Source: Przewalskia tangutica
Taxonomy: Eukaryota > Streptophyta > Magnoliopsida > Solanales > Solanaceae
NCBI GenBank assembly: GCA_029844215.1
Contig: CM056732.1
Span: forward strand, 50,701,007 to 50,765,006
Reading direction: 5' to 3'
DNA length: 64,000 nucleotides
The notes under the pieces were generated by a model, which saw nothing but the letters and a program-made list of their open reading frames with translations, ran no database searches and was not told the DNA's origin. This document shows, one piece after another, positions 11,777 to 24,464 of this stretch. The first letter of the stretch is position 1. Each line of letters begins with the position of its first letter. The position numbers were made by a program, and so were the translations under genes.

Positions 11777-14700
11777 TGTCACGACCCGACCGGGCATCGT
11801 GCCCTACCAGGCACCGCCATGTATACATCGAGATAATCACGAACATACATGAAACTTATAAATAACACAACAGTAAAACAACAGTTAGCCGATGTGGCTA
11901 CCTTCGACATAAATATATACAACAAGCGATTTGCCTCATTTCTTTACAAATGACCCACCACACGTGACTCTGCACCTCAAGAGTTTTAACATAACAACCG
12001 TGGCGGGACAGGGCCGCCATACCACGAATATACGTGAATCTACTACCTCGGGAAAACCGTACCAAGAGCTAAGCCTCCGAGCAAATGGAGCTTCCTCAAA
12101 ATCGACGAGATCCTGAGCGAGGATCACCAACCGTACCTAAAACTGCGGCATGACGCAGCCGCGGAAAGTCGATAACAGTGCGAATATGGAACAGAAATAA
12201 CGTCTGATAAACAAATCATAATCGCATGCGGAAGAATGACAAGGACAAGTATAAAAGTACATACCGGATCTGCGTGTCATTACCACTTATGAACTTAATT
12301 TCACATCAATATCTTTTCCCATTTTCCATAAAGGTTATAGCCACTCTTACGTGCATGATTAGGAAAATCATTAAGTTCATTTCTATATAACCTACTTATC
12401 TTTCATAAGTATAATCCGGCCCTTAGAGGAGGGCACATTTACTACCAGGCCCAATATGGGACGCGATTAAGTCACACTAATATCAAGCGCGTAAAACTGG
12501 AGACATGTATGATAACTCAATTAACGATGCATGCCTTACTAACAATGAGAGTAAATGAGGGTATACTTACAATATAAAGTAGGAAAAACTCACGATCAAA
12601 GCGGGACCATCCGCGCGATGTCGTTAAGCAATCCTATTCGGAACTATTTCACCCGCATAGATCGCGTGGACCGCGTGAGGCATTCCTCGCATGGGACTAT
12701 TTCACCGCATAAGCCCTACGGACTCGCGAGGTATTCCTCGCATAGGTGGACCCCCGCGTGGGACTATTTCACCGCATAAGCCCTACGGACTCGCGTGAGG
12801 TATTCTCGCATCGTGGGTAGCAAATCCACTAAATATGCAATGCCACAAACCCGAGAATGACCCATAGCGAATAATATACCACTAGCACAAATCCGGCTAG
12901 CACATATCATAAGCACTACTACTTATCATACAATATATAAGCAAGTTAAGAAACCCCTAACTTCTTACTATTCTTATTCATATACACTCTCATTTTAGTT
13001 TACCTAAGGCACTAACATGTCTTTTTATAAAAATCCGAATTTAACCCAGTACTACAATTAATCGGAGCATACCGTGGAATCCCACATCCTTTGTGTATGT
13101 CCAAGTACTTACAACATGAGCGATCCCACCGAGTCGCGCAACGTAATAAAACATAATACTTGCACTCAAAGGCTATCACCAGCACACATAGGCTAATTCT
13201 CAATTAACAAGCCAAAGTACTTATCAAGGCCCATTTAGACTAATTCTCAATTAATCAAGCCAAAGTACTACGTACGTACATTCTTTTCAAAAGACTCCTT
13301 TCCAAATAAAACTTCCCCGATACTAACAACCGTAGTATCAAGTCCTATCCACCTTTCAAGACAAGTCACAATACCTTTTTAGAAATACAATTACCGGCTT
13401 CTAAATCAAGTGACTTCTTTATTAAAAACCTTAAGCAATTGGTACCTTTAAACCAATTTGCCCTTACCTAAAACAAGTTATTCCTTTGATTACTTTACTA
13501 GAGAGAACCATTCTCTTAATCTTCCATAAAGCCGTTATAACCAACTTCCCATAAAGCCGTTATAACCCTTTATGGTTTAGACTAACACGTTCCTTTTATA
13601 ACCAAGAGACTTCTACTTTTTGAAACCAAGTATTATATACTTTCAAATCAATTCTCATAACTTTCAAAAATACAATTAGTCTCTTAACCATTAGAAAACA
13701 AGTGACTCCTTTTATTATAAGACCCTAGGCAATTGATGCCGTAAAATCAAGTTGCCTTTTTACTAAAGTCGAGTCATTTATCTTTCCATAAGGCAAATAT
13801 AACTAACTTCCCATAAAGCCGTTATATTCACTTTATACCTTAGCCATAAACAATTTCCTATCCAAGGGACTTATACGTTTAAAACGGAACAAGTATCACA
13901 TACTTTAAAACTCTTCAAGTCCCTTAACTTTAAAATCAACTTAAGACATCCTTACTATTTTCAAGAAGTGAGTTAATCTCCTAACCCACCCGACTTGGCA
14001 TTACATAAAACAAGTAAAGAATGTCATAGTCTTGTCAGACGCTCACCGTACTACATACGTTCAACTAGTCATGCTCCAAAGATAGGAAAAGTTCTACATA
14101 GAGTAAATCACATAACTACCTCTTAACTTCTAAGAGTGAAGGAAACATGAAATGATACCACAAGTATATTCCATACATAGAATCATGCCAAAGGAAGGAA
14201 GAGGTTCACATACCTCGCGACGATTGTCGACAAATAGCAAAATGCTCCAAAGTACTCCAACCTTGATAGTTATTCCACTCTTCAAGTAGGATACGCTATA
14301 CTAAGTACTTCCACCTATAATGGTCACAATACGCCCATTAACCTCTTTACTTCAAGTAGGATATTCTAGGTGCTAAGTCACTAAATTCTACGGAAAATCG
14401 GACAGCACCTCCTTTGTTTCTACTTACTTTGCCACCTTTTTCAAGGCCGAATACAATAACCAAACAACCCCAATTGGCTCACAACAATATAGAAGGTAGT
14501 CTAATACAAATGAATAACTAAACAGCCCCAATTGGCTCACAATTTAGAAAGTAGTCCAATACAAATGAATAACAAACTAAAAGTCCAAATTCGGCCACCT
14601 TGAGTTCAACAATACTAATTCTTATCCAATTTCCATTTCAATCCAAATTGGTAGCATAACATGATATCAAGTCGCATTTGATTATAACAACCATAATCTT

Positions 14701-15623
14701 TAAGTCAATAACATGCGACGATTCTAACAACGATTAAATTGTAATCCACCTTAACATGACCTACTTTACATTTCGGATTTTCAAGGCTACAATCGATCCA
14801 TAATACTTATAAACTTCAACTTAACAACTTCATGCTAGCAATATGTAAAGCTAACAACAACAATATAAATAATCTTGTAACACTTTCTAAGAACAAGATT
14901 ATACCTCAACGAATTGTAATCCAATCTTCAAAACCGAAGTTGCTCCTTAGCAACCTAGAGCCTCATCAAGACACCTCAATCCGCTCCTTGAGACCCTTAG
15001 AACCACACCAACAACTTTCCTTCAAACCTCCAATCCAAAACCTAGAAAGTCACTAGGTTTTCACTTTGCGACTAATACGAAAACTCTCTTTTTCCGGGAT
15101 TTTTCTATTGAGATACACTTACAAAACCCTTATGAACCTTGGTTTAAAGTGTGGAGCTTATAGGACAAGAAACTAATTTTTTTCCTCCTTGTAGCACCCA
15201 AACCCGAGAGCACCATGTATGGAGTCTTCAAATTCTTGGAAATTTTTCTAAGTGTTGGACAAAGTCTTGCTACTACTAGTATTATAAAGGGTAGTGGAGG
15301 GTCAAGATATAAACAAATGGGTGGTGTGGATGAGGTCTTAACAATTATCAAGACTAGTGGTCCCCTTGACTAAGTCAAACATGTCAAGCTTTCAAGTTGC
15401 AAGACTTATTTTGCTAACAAGGGTCAAATGACCCTTGTGCCCTTGTCCAATTCGTCCAAGCTCACTTAAGGGGGGGTGACACGTGTCGCCCTCCCATACG
15501 TCACAATATTACGTCTTCCGAAAATTTCACAATTCCGATAAATTTTTACAAGTCTCAAATCTCAACACTTGTGAGTTCTTAAGTACGTTCTCAAAACATG
15601 TCCTGTAAATACGGGGTGTAACA
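11777..15623 (-). repeat. Tek-D 3' LTR
   Basis: TGTCACGACC to GGTGTAACA. It includes a short tandem repeat of about 54 bp (about 12640-12810, GCATGAGGTATTCCTCGCAT type), the CATAAAG/GTTATAAC motif (13525-13575) and a minus-strand TATA-like site at 15282-15289. The open frame at 14832-15056 recurs at 19937-20161 but has no recognisable family. The patch 12600-12820 differs from 17680-17895 by many small indels while the flanks do not. Confidence 0.93.
15282..15289 (-). promoter_or_regulatory. Putative TATA box, Tek-D 3' LTR
   Basis: Plus ATTATAAA reads TTTATAAT on the minus strand, about 335 bp from the LTR tip. The partner in the 5' LTR is 20386-20393. It implies a short U3 and an R-U5 of more than 3 kb. 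Confidence 0.4.
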
Positions 15624-15659
15624 TTCTTCCCCCCTTAGAAACATTCGTCCCCGAATGTT
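15624..15659 (-). promoter_or_regulatory. Polypurine tract and hairpin, Tek-D
   Basis: TTCTTCCCCCCTTAG adjoins the LTR tip, followed by the stem AACATTCG (15640-15647), loop TCCC, and CGAATGTT (15652-15659), identical to Tek-A. Confidence 0.88.
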
Positions 15660-16810
15660 CTTTCGGAGTCAATCTTTATAATTTGCGACATATTTTCCTT
15701 TCACAACCCCGTCATACCAACAATGCCACACATGGCCCTAATACCTCGCACCCGCATATCTGCCCATCATAAGCCCAAAAGAGATTTCCTTTTCGTACTT
15801 CCAACTCCTTCTAACATACATACATAACTTCCATACCAATTCTGGCCTCTAATCTTTGGGATAACTCTATAGAACAATATAAGGCCATTTCCGGCTTTCA
15901 GGACCTGGTTCCGGTGGAACGCGTCCACGAACCCGTAAAATAATTAACGAGACTTGGGCCTTGCGCCCTCGTGACCCCGTCACGTAGCGAAACTACTACC
16001 AACTGATCCCACTCCATTCCAGGCCATGGGGAGACCAGAATGTGTCCTCGACCACTACTCGCGCACTTAACTCTTATCCTTCGTCCGACTTAAAATCTTA
16101 TTGCGGAGAAAGCCTTATACATCTAAGGTCTCAGCTTATCAATATTCTTAGGCTCGCAATTTCCATGCTCCAAGCCTACCTTACCAATCCCCCAATAACG
16201 GGTATAAAAACTTCTCACAAAACCATAACCATGTTGTCTCGATCACAACAACCATTACTTACTTTATACAGGCCTCATCCGTATAATTCTCGTAAGCTTA
16301 CTACACAGCTTAATCTATTAACATGACATTCCGTTAGGTTCCTTAATATGGCTTCTTAAGGGTTCACTACCCTATCGCATACTCATCCTTTCCCAATTAT
16401 CTCAAATAAAACACAAAACCTTGGCGAAAATTCATTAACTATTCCATACCTTCCCGGTATCTAGTTAGTCTTTACCGATTCACGGTAATCTAAAATCATT
16501 CTAGGCAACACGCGTCGACCATACATAACTCCGTATAGATGTATGTCACAATACCAACTATACCATAATCATTACCAACCCGATACGCAATCCACATAGT
16601 CATTCCCGGTCATCGCTTTGCCTTTCGTAGTGCAATCAACATAACATGTTAGGAGAGACGACCACAACACAAATCATGGCACGATCTCGAGTGAGAAGAA
16701 TGGAAACTAATCCTAAATGTCCCGCAGCCTCCGATTATAGATGTGGTGCACAACACACCGATAATCAAGACTCTACTAGACACGCCTCAGACACTTTCCG
16801 AGGACTAATC

Positions 16811-16821
16811 GCTTGATACCA
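16811..16821 (-). promoter_or_regulatory. Primer binding site, Tek-D (damaged)
   Basis: GCTTGATACCA, against GCTCTGATACCA in Tek-A and Tek-E: one base is missing. It lies 4 bp from the 5' LTR edge. The loss falls in a CTCTG context like other small deletions in this window. Confidence 0.8.
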
Positions 16822-16825
16822 CTTT

Positions 16826-19800
16826 TGTCACGACATCGACCCCGCGGCATCGTGCCCTACCGCACCCTTACAGTATACATCGAGATAATCACGAACATAC
16901 ATGAAACTTATAAATAACACAACAGTAAAACAACAAGTTAGCCGATAGGCTACCTTCCGACATAAATATATACAACCAAAGCGGTTGCCTCATTTCTTTA
17001 CAAACCGACCACCACGTGTGACTACGCACTCTAAGAGTTTTAACATAACAATCGTGGCGGGACAGTGGCCGCCATACCCACAATATACGTGAATCTACTA
17101 CCTCGTGGAAACTGCACCAAGAGCTAAGCCTCCGAGCAAATGGAGCTTCTCTCAAAATCAACCGAGATCCTAAGAGCAAGGATCACCAACACAGTACCTA
17201 AAACTGCGGCATTTAACGCGGCCCCGAAGGGGTCGATAACAAAATGCGAATATGGAATGTAAATAACGTCTGATAAACAAATCATAATCATGTAAGAATG
17301 ACAAGGACAAGTATAAAAAGTACATACCAGATCCTGCCGTGTCATTACCACTTATGAACTTAATTTCACATCAATATCTTTTCCCATTTTCCATAAAGGT
17401 TATAGCCACACTCTTACGTACATGATTAGGAAAAATCATTAAGTTCATTTCTATATAACCTACTTATCTTTCATAAGTATAATCCGGCCCTTAGAGGAGG
17501 GCACATTTACTACCCGGCCCAATATGGGACGCGATTAAGTCACACTAATATCAAGCGCGTAAAACTGGAGACATGTATGATAACTCAATTAACAGTACAC
17601 TGTGCCTTACTAACAATGAGAGTAAATAGGGGTATACTTACAATATAAAGTAGGAAAAACTCACAATCAAAGCAGGACCATCCGCCCGCAGTATCGTTAA
17701 GCAATCCTATTCCTGGGACTATTTCACCCGCATAGATCGCGTGGACCCGCATGAGGCATTCCTCGCATGGGACTATTTCACCCGCATAAGCCCTACGGAC
17801 TCGCATGAGGTATTCCTCGCATAGGCTGGACCCGCCCGCATGGGACTATTTCACCCGCATAAGCCCTACGGACTCGCATGAGGTATTCCTCGCATCGTGG
17901 GTAGCAAATCCACGGAAATATGCAATGCCACAAACCCGGGGAATGACCCCGCAACGAATAATATACCACTAGCACAAATCCGGCTAGCACACATCTCATA
18001 AGCACTACCGGCTTATCATACAATATATAAGCAAGTTAAGAAATCTCCTAACTTCTTACTATTCTTATTCATATACACTCTCATTTTAGTTTACCTAAGG
18101 CACTAACATGTCTTTTTATAAAAATCCGGGAATTTAACCCAAGTACTACAATTAACGGGAGCATACCCGTGGAATCCCACATCACTGTCGGTATGTCCAA
18201 GTACTTACAACAAGACAGTCGGCCCTCCCACCGAGAGTCGCGGAAACGTAATAAAACATAATACTTGCACTCAAAGGCTATCACCAGCACACATAGGCTA
18301 ATTCTCAATTAACAAGCCAAAGTACTTATCAAGGCCCATTTAGACTAATTCTCAATTAATCAAGCCAAAGTACTACGTACGTACATTCTTTTCAAAAGAC
18401 TCCTTTCCAAATAAAACTTCCCCGATACTAACAACCGTAGTATCAAGTCCTATCCACCTTTCAAGACAAGTCACAATACCTTTTTAGAAATACAATTACC
18501 GGCTTCTAAACCAAGTGACTTCTTTATTAAAAACCTTAAGCAATTGGTACCTTTAAACCAATTTGCCCTTACCTAAAACAAGTTATTCCTTTGATTACTT
18601 TACTAGAGAGAACCATTCTCTTAATCTTCCATAAAGCCGTTATAACCAACTTCCCATAAAGCCGTTATAACCCTTTATGGTTTAGACTAACACGTTCCTT
18701 TTATAACCAAGAGACTTCTACTTTTTGAAACCAAGTATTATATACTTTCAAATCAATTCTCATAACTTTCAAAAATACAATTAGTCTCTTAACCATTAGA
18801 AAACAAGTGACTCTTTTTATTATAAGACCCTAGGCAATTGATGCCGTAAAATCAAGTTGCCTTTTTACTAAAGTCGAGTCATTTATCTTTCCATAAGGCA
18901 AATATAACTAACTTCCCATAAAGCCGTTATATTCACTTTATACCTTAGCCATAAACAATTTCCTATCCAAGGGACTTATACGTTTAAAACGGAACAAGTA
19001 TCACATACTTTAAAACTCTTCAAGTCCCTTAACTTTAAAATCAACTTAAGACATCCTTACTATTTTCAAGAAGTGAGTTAATCTCCTAACCCACCCGACT
19101 TGGCATTACATAAAACAAGTAAAGAATGTCATAGTCTTGTACGTCTACCGTACTACATACGTGCAACTAGTCATGCTCCAAAGATAGGAAAAGTTCTACA
19201 TAGAGTAAATCACATAACTACCTCTTAACTTCTAAGAGTAGAAGGAAACATGAAATGATACCACAAGTATATTCCATACATAGAATCATGCCAAAGGAAG
19301 GAAGAGGTTCACATACCTCGCGACGATTGTCGACAAATAGCAAAATGCTCCAAAGTACTCCAACCTTGATAGCTATTCCACTCTTCAAGTAGGATACGCT
19401 ATACTAAGTACTTCCACCTATAATGGTCACAATACGCCCATTAACCTCTTACTTCAACCGTAGGATATTCTAGGTGCTAAGTCACTAAATTCTACGGAAA
19501 ATCGGACAGCACCTCCTTTGTTTCTACTTACTTTGCCACCTTTTTCAAGGCCGAATACAATAACCAAACAGCCCCAATTGGCTCACAACAATATAGAAGG
19601 TAGTCTAATACAAATGAATAACTAAACAGCCCCAATTGGCTCACAATTTAGAAAGTAGTCCAATACAAATGAATAACAAACTAAAAGTCCAAATTCGGCC
19701 ACCTTGAGTTCAACAATACTAATTCTTATCCAATTTCCATTTCAATCCAAATTGGTAGCATAACATGATATCAAGTCGCATTTGATTATAACAACCATAA

Positions 19801-20727
19801 TCTTTAAGTCAATAACATGCGACGATTCTAACAACGATTAAATTGTAATCCACCTTAACGCGACTTTACTTTACATTTCGGATTTTCAAGGCTACAATCG
19901 ATCCATAATACTTATAAACTTCAACTTAACAACTTCATGCTAGCAACATGTAAAGCTAACAACAACAATATAAATAATCTTGTAACACTTTCTAAGAACA
20001 AGATTATACCTCAACGAATTGTAATCCAATCTTCAAAACCGAAGTTGCTCCTTAGCAACCTAGAGCCTCATCAAGACACCTCAATCCGCTCCTTGAGACC
20101 CTTAGAACCACACCAACAACTTTCCTTCAAACCTCCAATCCAAAACCTAGAAAGTCACTAGGTTTTCACTTTGCGACTAATACGAAAACTCTCTTTTTCC
20201 GGGATTTTTCTATTGAGATACACTTACAAAACCCTTATGAACCTTGGTTTAAAGTGTGGAGCTTATAGGACAAGAAACTAATTTTTTTCCTCCTTGTAGC
20301 ACCCAAACCCGAGAGCACCATGTATGGAGTCTTCAAATTCTTGGAAATTTTTCTAAGTGTTGGACAAAGTCTTGCTACTACTAGTATTATAAAGGGTAGT
20401 GGAGGGTCAAGATATAAACAAATGGGTGGTGTGGATGAGGTCTTAACAATTATCAAGACTAGTGGTCCCCTTGACTAAGTCAAACATGTCAAGCTTTCAA
20501 GTTGCAAGACTTATTTTGCTAACAAGGGTCAAATGACCCTTGTGCCCTTGTCCAATTCGTCCAAGCTCACTTAAGGAGGGTGACACGTGTCGCCCTCCCA
20601 TACGTCACAATATTACGTCTTCCGAAAATTTCACAATTCCGATAAATTTTTACAAGTCTCAAATCTCAACACTTGTGAGTTCTTAAGTACGTTCTCAAAA
20701 CATGTCCTGTAAATACGGGGTGTAACA
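16826..20727 (-). repeat. Tek-D 5' LTR
   Basis: Near-identical partner of 11777-15623, ending GGTGTAACA then CAACG. It retains fuller versions of the GC-rich repeats at 17680-17895. TATA-like site at 20386-20393. No genes. Confidence 0.93.
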
Positions 20728-23265
20728 CAACGTGTCAGTATGTCCAAACAAATAACCAATAGAATACTCACTGTGGAAGCATACCCGTGGGCTACCCAAC
20801 GTGTCAGTATGTCCAAACAAATAACCAATAGCCGGCCCTCCATCGAGAGACTCGATAGCACAAATCAAACCCTTGCACAACAAGGCTATCTCAACCAAGC
20901 ATAGGCAAGTTACACACAACTCAAGGTACTTTAAACACTTCTTAACACAACGTCAAGTATACCATTTAAAACCCAAGTATCTAACCCCTTTAAGATCAAG
21001 GTACTCCTACCTTTTATAACCAAGCCACTTATGTTTTTCCATCACAAAGAGTTCAATATTTGAAAACAAGTTACTTCTCTTTTCCCAAAAATCAAGTTAC
21101 CATTCTAAATCCAATAATGAATCCATTTCTTTATTTTCCATAAAGTCGTTATAACTAACTTCCCATAAAGCTATTATAACACTTTATGTTTTAAAACAAG
21201 TCAAGACAAAACCATGCCTTTCTTTTAAACCAAAACACTTCAAATTCTTAAGTCTCTTTTCTTTTAGAAATCGAGTTCCTTACTTTGGAATTTTTAAGAA
21301 GATCAAAACTTGATTACAATAATTCTTATTAGAGCAGCCATGATCTAGGAAATGTAATACAATTTTGTCTTATCTTAGCTTCTATGCAGATGGATGTTTC
21401 TACTGGTTTTAATATGATTAATTGTCATTACTTTTTCCTTTATTAACGCTGCATTGGCTTGTTCGATTCTTATTCCCATTTCCGAAATTTATGTAACATT
21501 ATTCTTTTAAAAACCAAGTACTCATTTCTCACGAATGAGGTTTCACCCTTTTCAACACCATTTAGGTCAATTATAAGTCAAGTCTCTTATCTTTTGAAAT
21601 CAACAAACCATTCTTTTACCTACATAAAGTGGTTATAACAAACTTCCCATAAAGCCGTTATAACACTTTATGTTTTAAACCAACCAATTACAACTATAAG
21701 CCCTTATGAGACCAAGAGGGCTTATTCTTTAACCACCGAGTACCCATTACTAACGAATAAGATTTTCCTACTTTTCAAACAATCAAGACCTTTACACTTC
21801 ATATCAAGTCAAGGCACAACAAGGGAAATCAAATTCCTTTAACACACGTGCATCTACTGCACTATATATTTCACAAATAATCATGCTGAAGAGGATAGGA
21901 AGAATCACATACCTCGCGACGATTATCGACGGTTAGCAAAATGCTCCACAGTACTATCTCCCTTAAGTAGAATATGCTACTCGTAGTACTTCAATCCTAT
22001 AAGGGTCATAAAACGTCTATCAATCTCTAGCTTCGAACGTAGAATAACTAAGTGCAAGGTCCCTACATTCTACGGAAATTTGGACGGCACTTCCTTTGTT
22101 TCTACTTACTATGCCACCTTTTTCAAGGCCGAAATTCAATAACCAACGCCACATTTAAGGCTCAATTAATTCAGCAAATACAAGGGGATTACACGCCTAA
22201 CAATACGTGTAAAATTCCGCCCCACAATAACACAAAATAACCCAAATAATTTCCATGCCATTCTTGGCCAACAATATAACCAATCCTAACCCCTTTCAAC
22301 TCTTTTCCAATCCAATTTCTTAGGTCTAACATGATATCTAGCCCTAGACATCTTCAACAACTACAATCCCCCTTTACAACATGTGACGTCTAAATTAGTA
22401 ATCCAATTGAAGTTACAATCTTAAGGCTAACATGCCCATTTCGGTTTTCAACAAGACAACAAGATCCAAATCTATTCAAACTTAAATATAACAGCCTCAG
22501 GCTCATTTCTAAACTACTATAACAAGTATTAACTCATATCCAAGAGAAAGGGAAACTTTTACCTTTCGGAATAGCCCACAAAAGCCCTTTTTCCTCCACT
22601 TCCTTCCCGTCAACTACGCCCACCAGCGCTTCCCACAAGTTCACCCACACTTTGCCTTCTTGCCGCCGCTCCAACAATTTTCCCCTTAGGCTAGGTTTTC
22701 TTCACAAACTAGAGAGAAAGGGAGAGGAGTTCTTAGGAGGGTTTTCAAAAATGAAATGGCCAAGTCTTCCAAGACTTGGCCCTAAAATAGGCCCCTTTCC
22801 TGGTCAAAAGGATGGGAGGGACACTTGTCACCCTCCCATAGGCTTTTAACAAAATATCCCCTGATTTTCGCCCTTTACCGCAGAAAAATCCCGCCTTACG
22901 CTGCGCCCGCGGCCGCGGCGCCACTTCGAGAGAATAATTACCGCATTCGTGCCGCGCCTCGCATTCGGCCATGCACTGCACTTCAACCGAAACCATCGCT
23001 TTGCGATCACGCACCAAACTTGAAACTTCCATAACTCAGGACTGATGTCCTATCGACGAACGGTTTGTTGCGTTGGGAACTAGATTTAACGGACTACACA
23101 CTAGGCTTTTTAAACACCTCGAAATTCTTAACAACTGGGGTACAACACTCCAAGGTAGACTCAAAATCCGTCCAACACATATTTGTCCACTTATCTTTCC
23201 ACTTTCAAATCTTATATTCCTTGGTATGTTCTTATCTTATCTTCTTGAATTTACGGGGTGTAACA
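20728..23265 (-). repeat. Tek-C 5' LTR, right piece
   Basis: Begins with the second copy of the CAACG duplication (20728-20732), resumes the approximately 70-bp tandem repeat, and then matches 6840-9208. It ends GGTGTAACA at 23265. GC-rich bases 22890-23010 differ from 8850-8960 by numerous indels. No genes; the frame at 23065-23478 crosses the LTR edge and is accidental. Confidence 0.9.
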
Positions 23266-23795
23266 CCTATAATGGCTATATATGTCTATCAACGTCTAGA
23301 CTACTCTGTAGAATATTCTAAGCAGAAGGTTCTTAATTCTACGGAAAATTGGGCAAAGACTTCCACCACAAACTACACAAGTCTACGTAAATACACATGT
23401 AAGTACAGTTCAATTCTCTTCTTTTATGCCATCCTTCTATACGTCTTATACTCAATTCTATACTACTACAGTATGTAATCTCCAATTACAATAGAAGGAC
23501 AAGATATTTACCTCGACAAGCCCAAAATTATCCAAGATATATGTCGATCCTGAGCAAGGTTTAGCTCCTACTCAGACGCTTCAATTCGCTCCAGAAACCC
23601 TTAGAAGTTCTATACAACTTCTACTTAATACTTCAACCAACAATGAAGATTTTCCCTAGGGTTTCGTTTTGTGACTAATGGATATAAAGTAGTATTTCTG
23701 GGCTTTTAGTATAGAGGTAACTTTGGAATACTACAAGGTATTAGGCTAAGGTATTTTGGAATAGTAACAATACTTGGAGAATATTTTTCTACCAA

Positions 23796-23911
23796 GGGGG
23801 GGGGGGTATTTCGACAAGAACAACTAGGAAAAGGGGGGGGGGGGTTTCGGCCGAGAGCCTTTCTAAGAGGGGGTAGTTCGGACGAGAGCTTCTAAGAGGG
23901 GGAGAGGGATT
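23796..23911 (+). repeat. Poly-G runs, G-quadruplex-prone stretch
   Basis: An 11-G run, a 12-G run, and then two runs of five G at about 23869-23873 and 23898-23902 lie within about 115 bp. On the element strand these are C tracts just downstream of the TATA box at 23965. Run lengths this long are also prone to sequencing error. Confidence 0.6.
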
Positions 23912-23964
23912 TTGAGACTTGGAAAATGTTTAAGGGATGAAGATTTAGTCTTGCACTTGAGGGG

Positions 23965-23972
23965 TATTTATA
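23965..23972 (-). promoter_or_regulatory. Putative TATA box, Tek-B LTR
   Basis: TATAAATA on the minus strand, about 495 bp from the LTR tip at 24464, the same distance as the TATA-like site in Tek-A and close to that in Tek-F. Confidence 0.6.
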
Positions 23973-24464
23973 GAACCACCAATGGTCTAGATCAAAACAA
24001 ATGGATGGTGTAGATTTGGATCCATGTGAAGAAAGAGGTCTTCCAACCAAGTGTCCACCATAACCTTGGGACATATGTCCCCCACAACAAAGAGCCATGT
24101 GGCTTCCACTAGCAAACAAAAATCGTCCAAGGCAAGCCTCCCACTTGCCCAAAAAAACGTCTCTACCTACTCCCACTCACCCAAAGAAATATCTTCCAAG
24201 ACTTGACCATTTGACTTAGTCCACTTGGCCAACATTTTCGTCCAACCCATGCCAATTAAGGGTGACACATGTCGCCCTCCTATTGGTCCAAAATATTTCG
24301 TCTCTCGGAAAAATCCGCAATCGGTTAAAATATTAAAAACGTAGAATTTCCTTCACAAGGTTCGGAATCTTTTCCGTTGAAAGTTCACAATTCCATCCTT
24401 AACCTAATTAGGGTTTGTACAAATGTACGTACGCCTCACATACATACTGAAATACGGTATAACA

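Larger units (their letters stand above)
15624..16825. other. Tek-D internal region, non-coding
   Basis: 1202 bp between the LTRs. The left end carries the polypurine tract and hairpin. The right end (about 16660-16820) matches the leader found before the primer binding site in Tek-A, Tek-C and Tek-E. The middle has an open frame at 16042-16326 on the plus strand, opposite to the element and without recognisable homology, so I do not treat it as a gene. I see no gag or pol trace. Confidence 0.8.
11777..20727 (-). mobile_element. Tek-D: complete LARD-like element with 3.85-kb LTRs and non-coding core
   Basis: Two LTRs of 3847 bp (11777-15623) and 3902 bp (16826-20727) flank only 1202 bp of internal DNA. 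The exact 5-bp duplication CAACG lies at 11772-11776 and 20728-20732. A primer binding site and a polypurine tract are at the expected ends. From about 13160 to 15623 the LTRs match 18260 to 20727 nearly base for base, so the insertion is recent. No protein of any kind is encoded, which fits a large retrotransposon derivative that relies on another element for proteins. It is the innermost member of the nest. Confidence 0.95.
5840..23265 (-). mobile_element. Tek-C: non-autonomous Tekay-like element nested in Tek-B
   Basis: The 3' LTR is 5840-9208 (3369 bp), the internal region 9209-10921 (1713 bp), and the 5' LTR is 10922-11776 plus 20733-23265 (about 3388 bp), interrupted by Tek-D. The LTR lengths agree once Tek-D is removed, and the AT-rich parts are almost identical, which suggests a recent insertion. 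Flanks read ..AACCTT before 5840 and CCTATAATGG after 23265; the 5-bp duplication is blurred to about ACCT. There is no pol. Confidence 0.88.
3921..24464 (-). mobile_element. Tek-B: solo LTR inserted in Tek-A gag, split by Tek-C
   Basis: Two pieces, 3921-5839 and 23266-24464, together make one LTR of about 3118 bp. It starts with TGTCACGACC and ends with TATAACA, and has no internal region. The undisturbed host site is visible in Tek-A internal 2 at 30038-30050. The left flank ends ACGCAGA and the right flank begins GATCTCCGC, so a 5-bp duplication GCAGA is likely, but the right copy appears to have lost about three bases of a CAG run. A solo LTR forms when the two LTRs of an element recombine. 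Confidence 0.8.
23266..24464 (-). repeat. Tek-B solo LTR, right piece
   Basis: Resumes the LTR interrupted at 5839, at the same point where other family LTRs read CCTATAATGG. It contains two long G runs (23796-23806 and 23833-23844), a TATA box (23965-23972, minus strand) and the tip TATAACA. After it, Tek-A gag leader resumes with GATCTCCGCTACCG. It holds no coding sequence. Confidence 0.85.

Noticed and set aside
16042..16326. 94-codon plus-strand frame in the Tek-D core
   Set aside because: Opposite to the element, no recognisable domain, and close in length to chance.
14832..20161. Repeated 74-codon frame at 14832-15056 and 19937-20161
   Set aside because: It recurs only because the two LTRs of Tek-D are copies of each other.
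23065..23478. 137-codon plus-strand frame
   Set aside because: It runs across the Tek-C/Tek-B LTR junction; both halves are LTR DNA.
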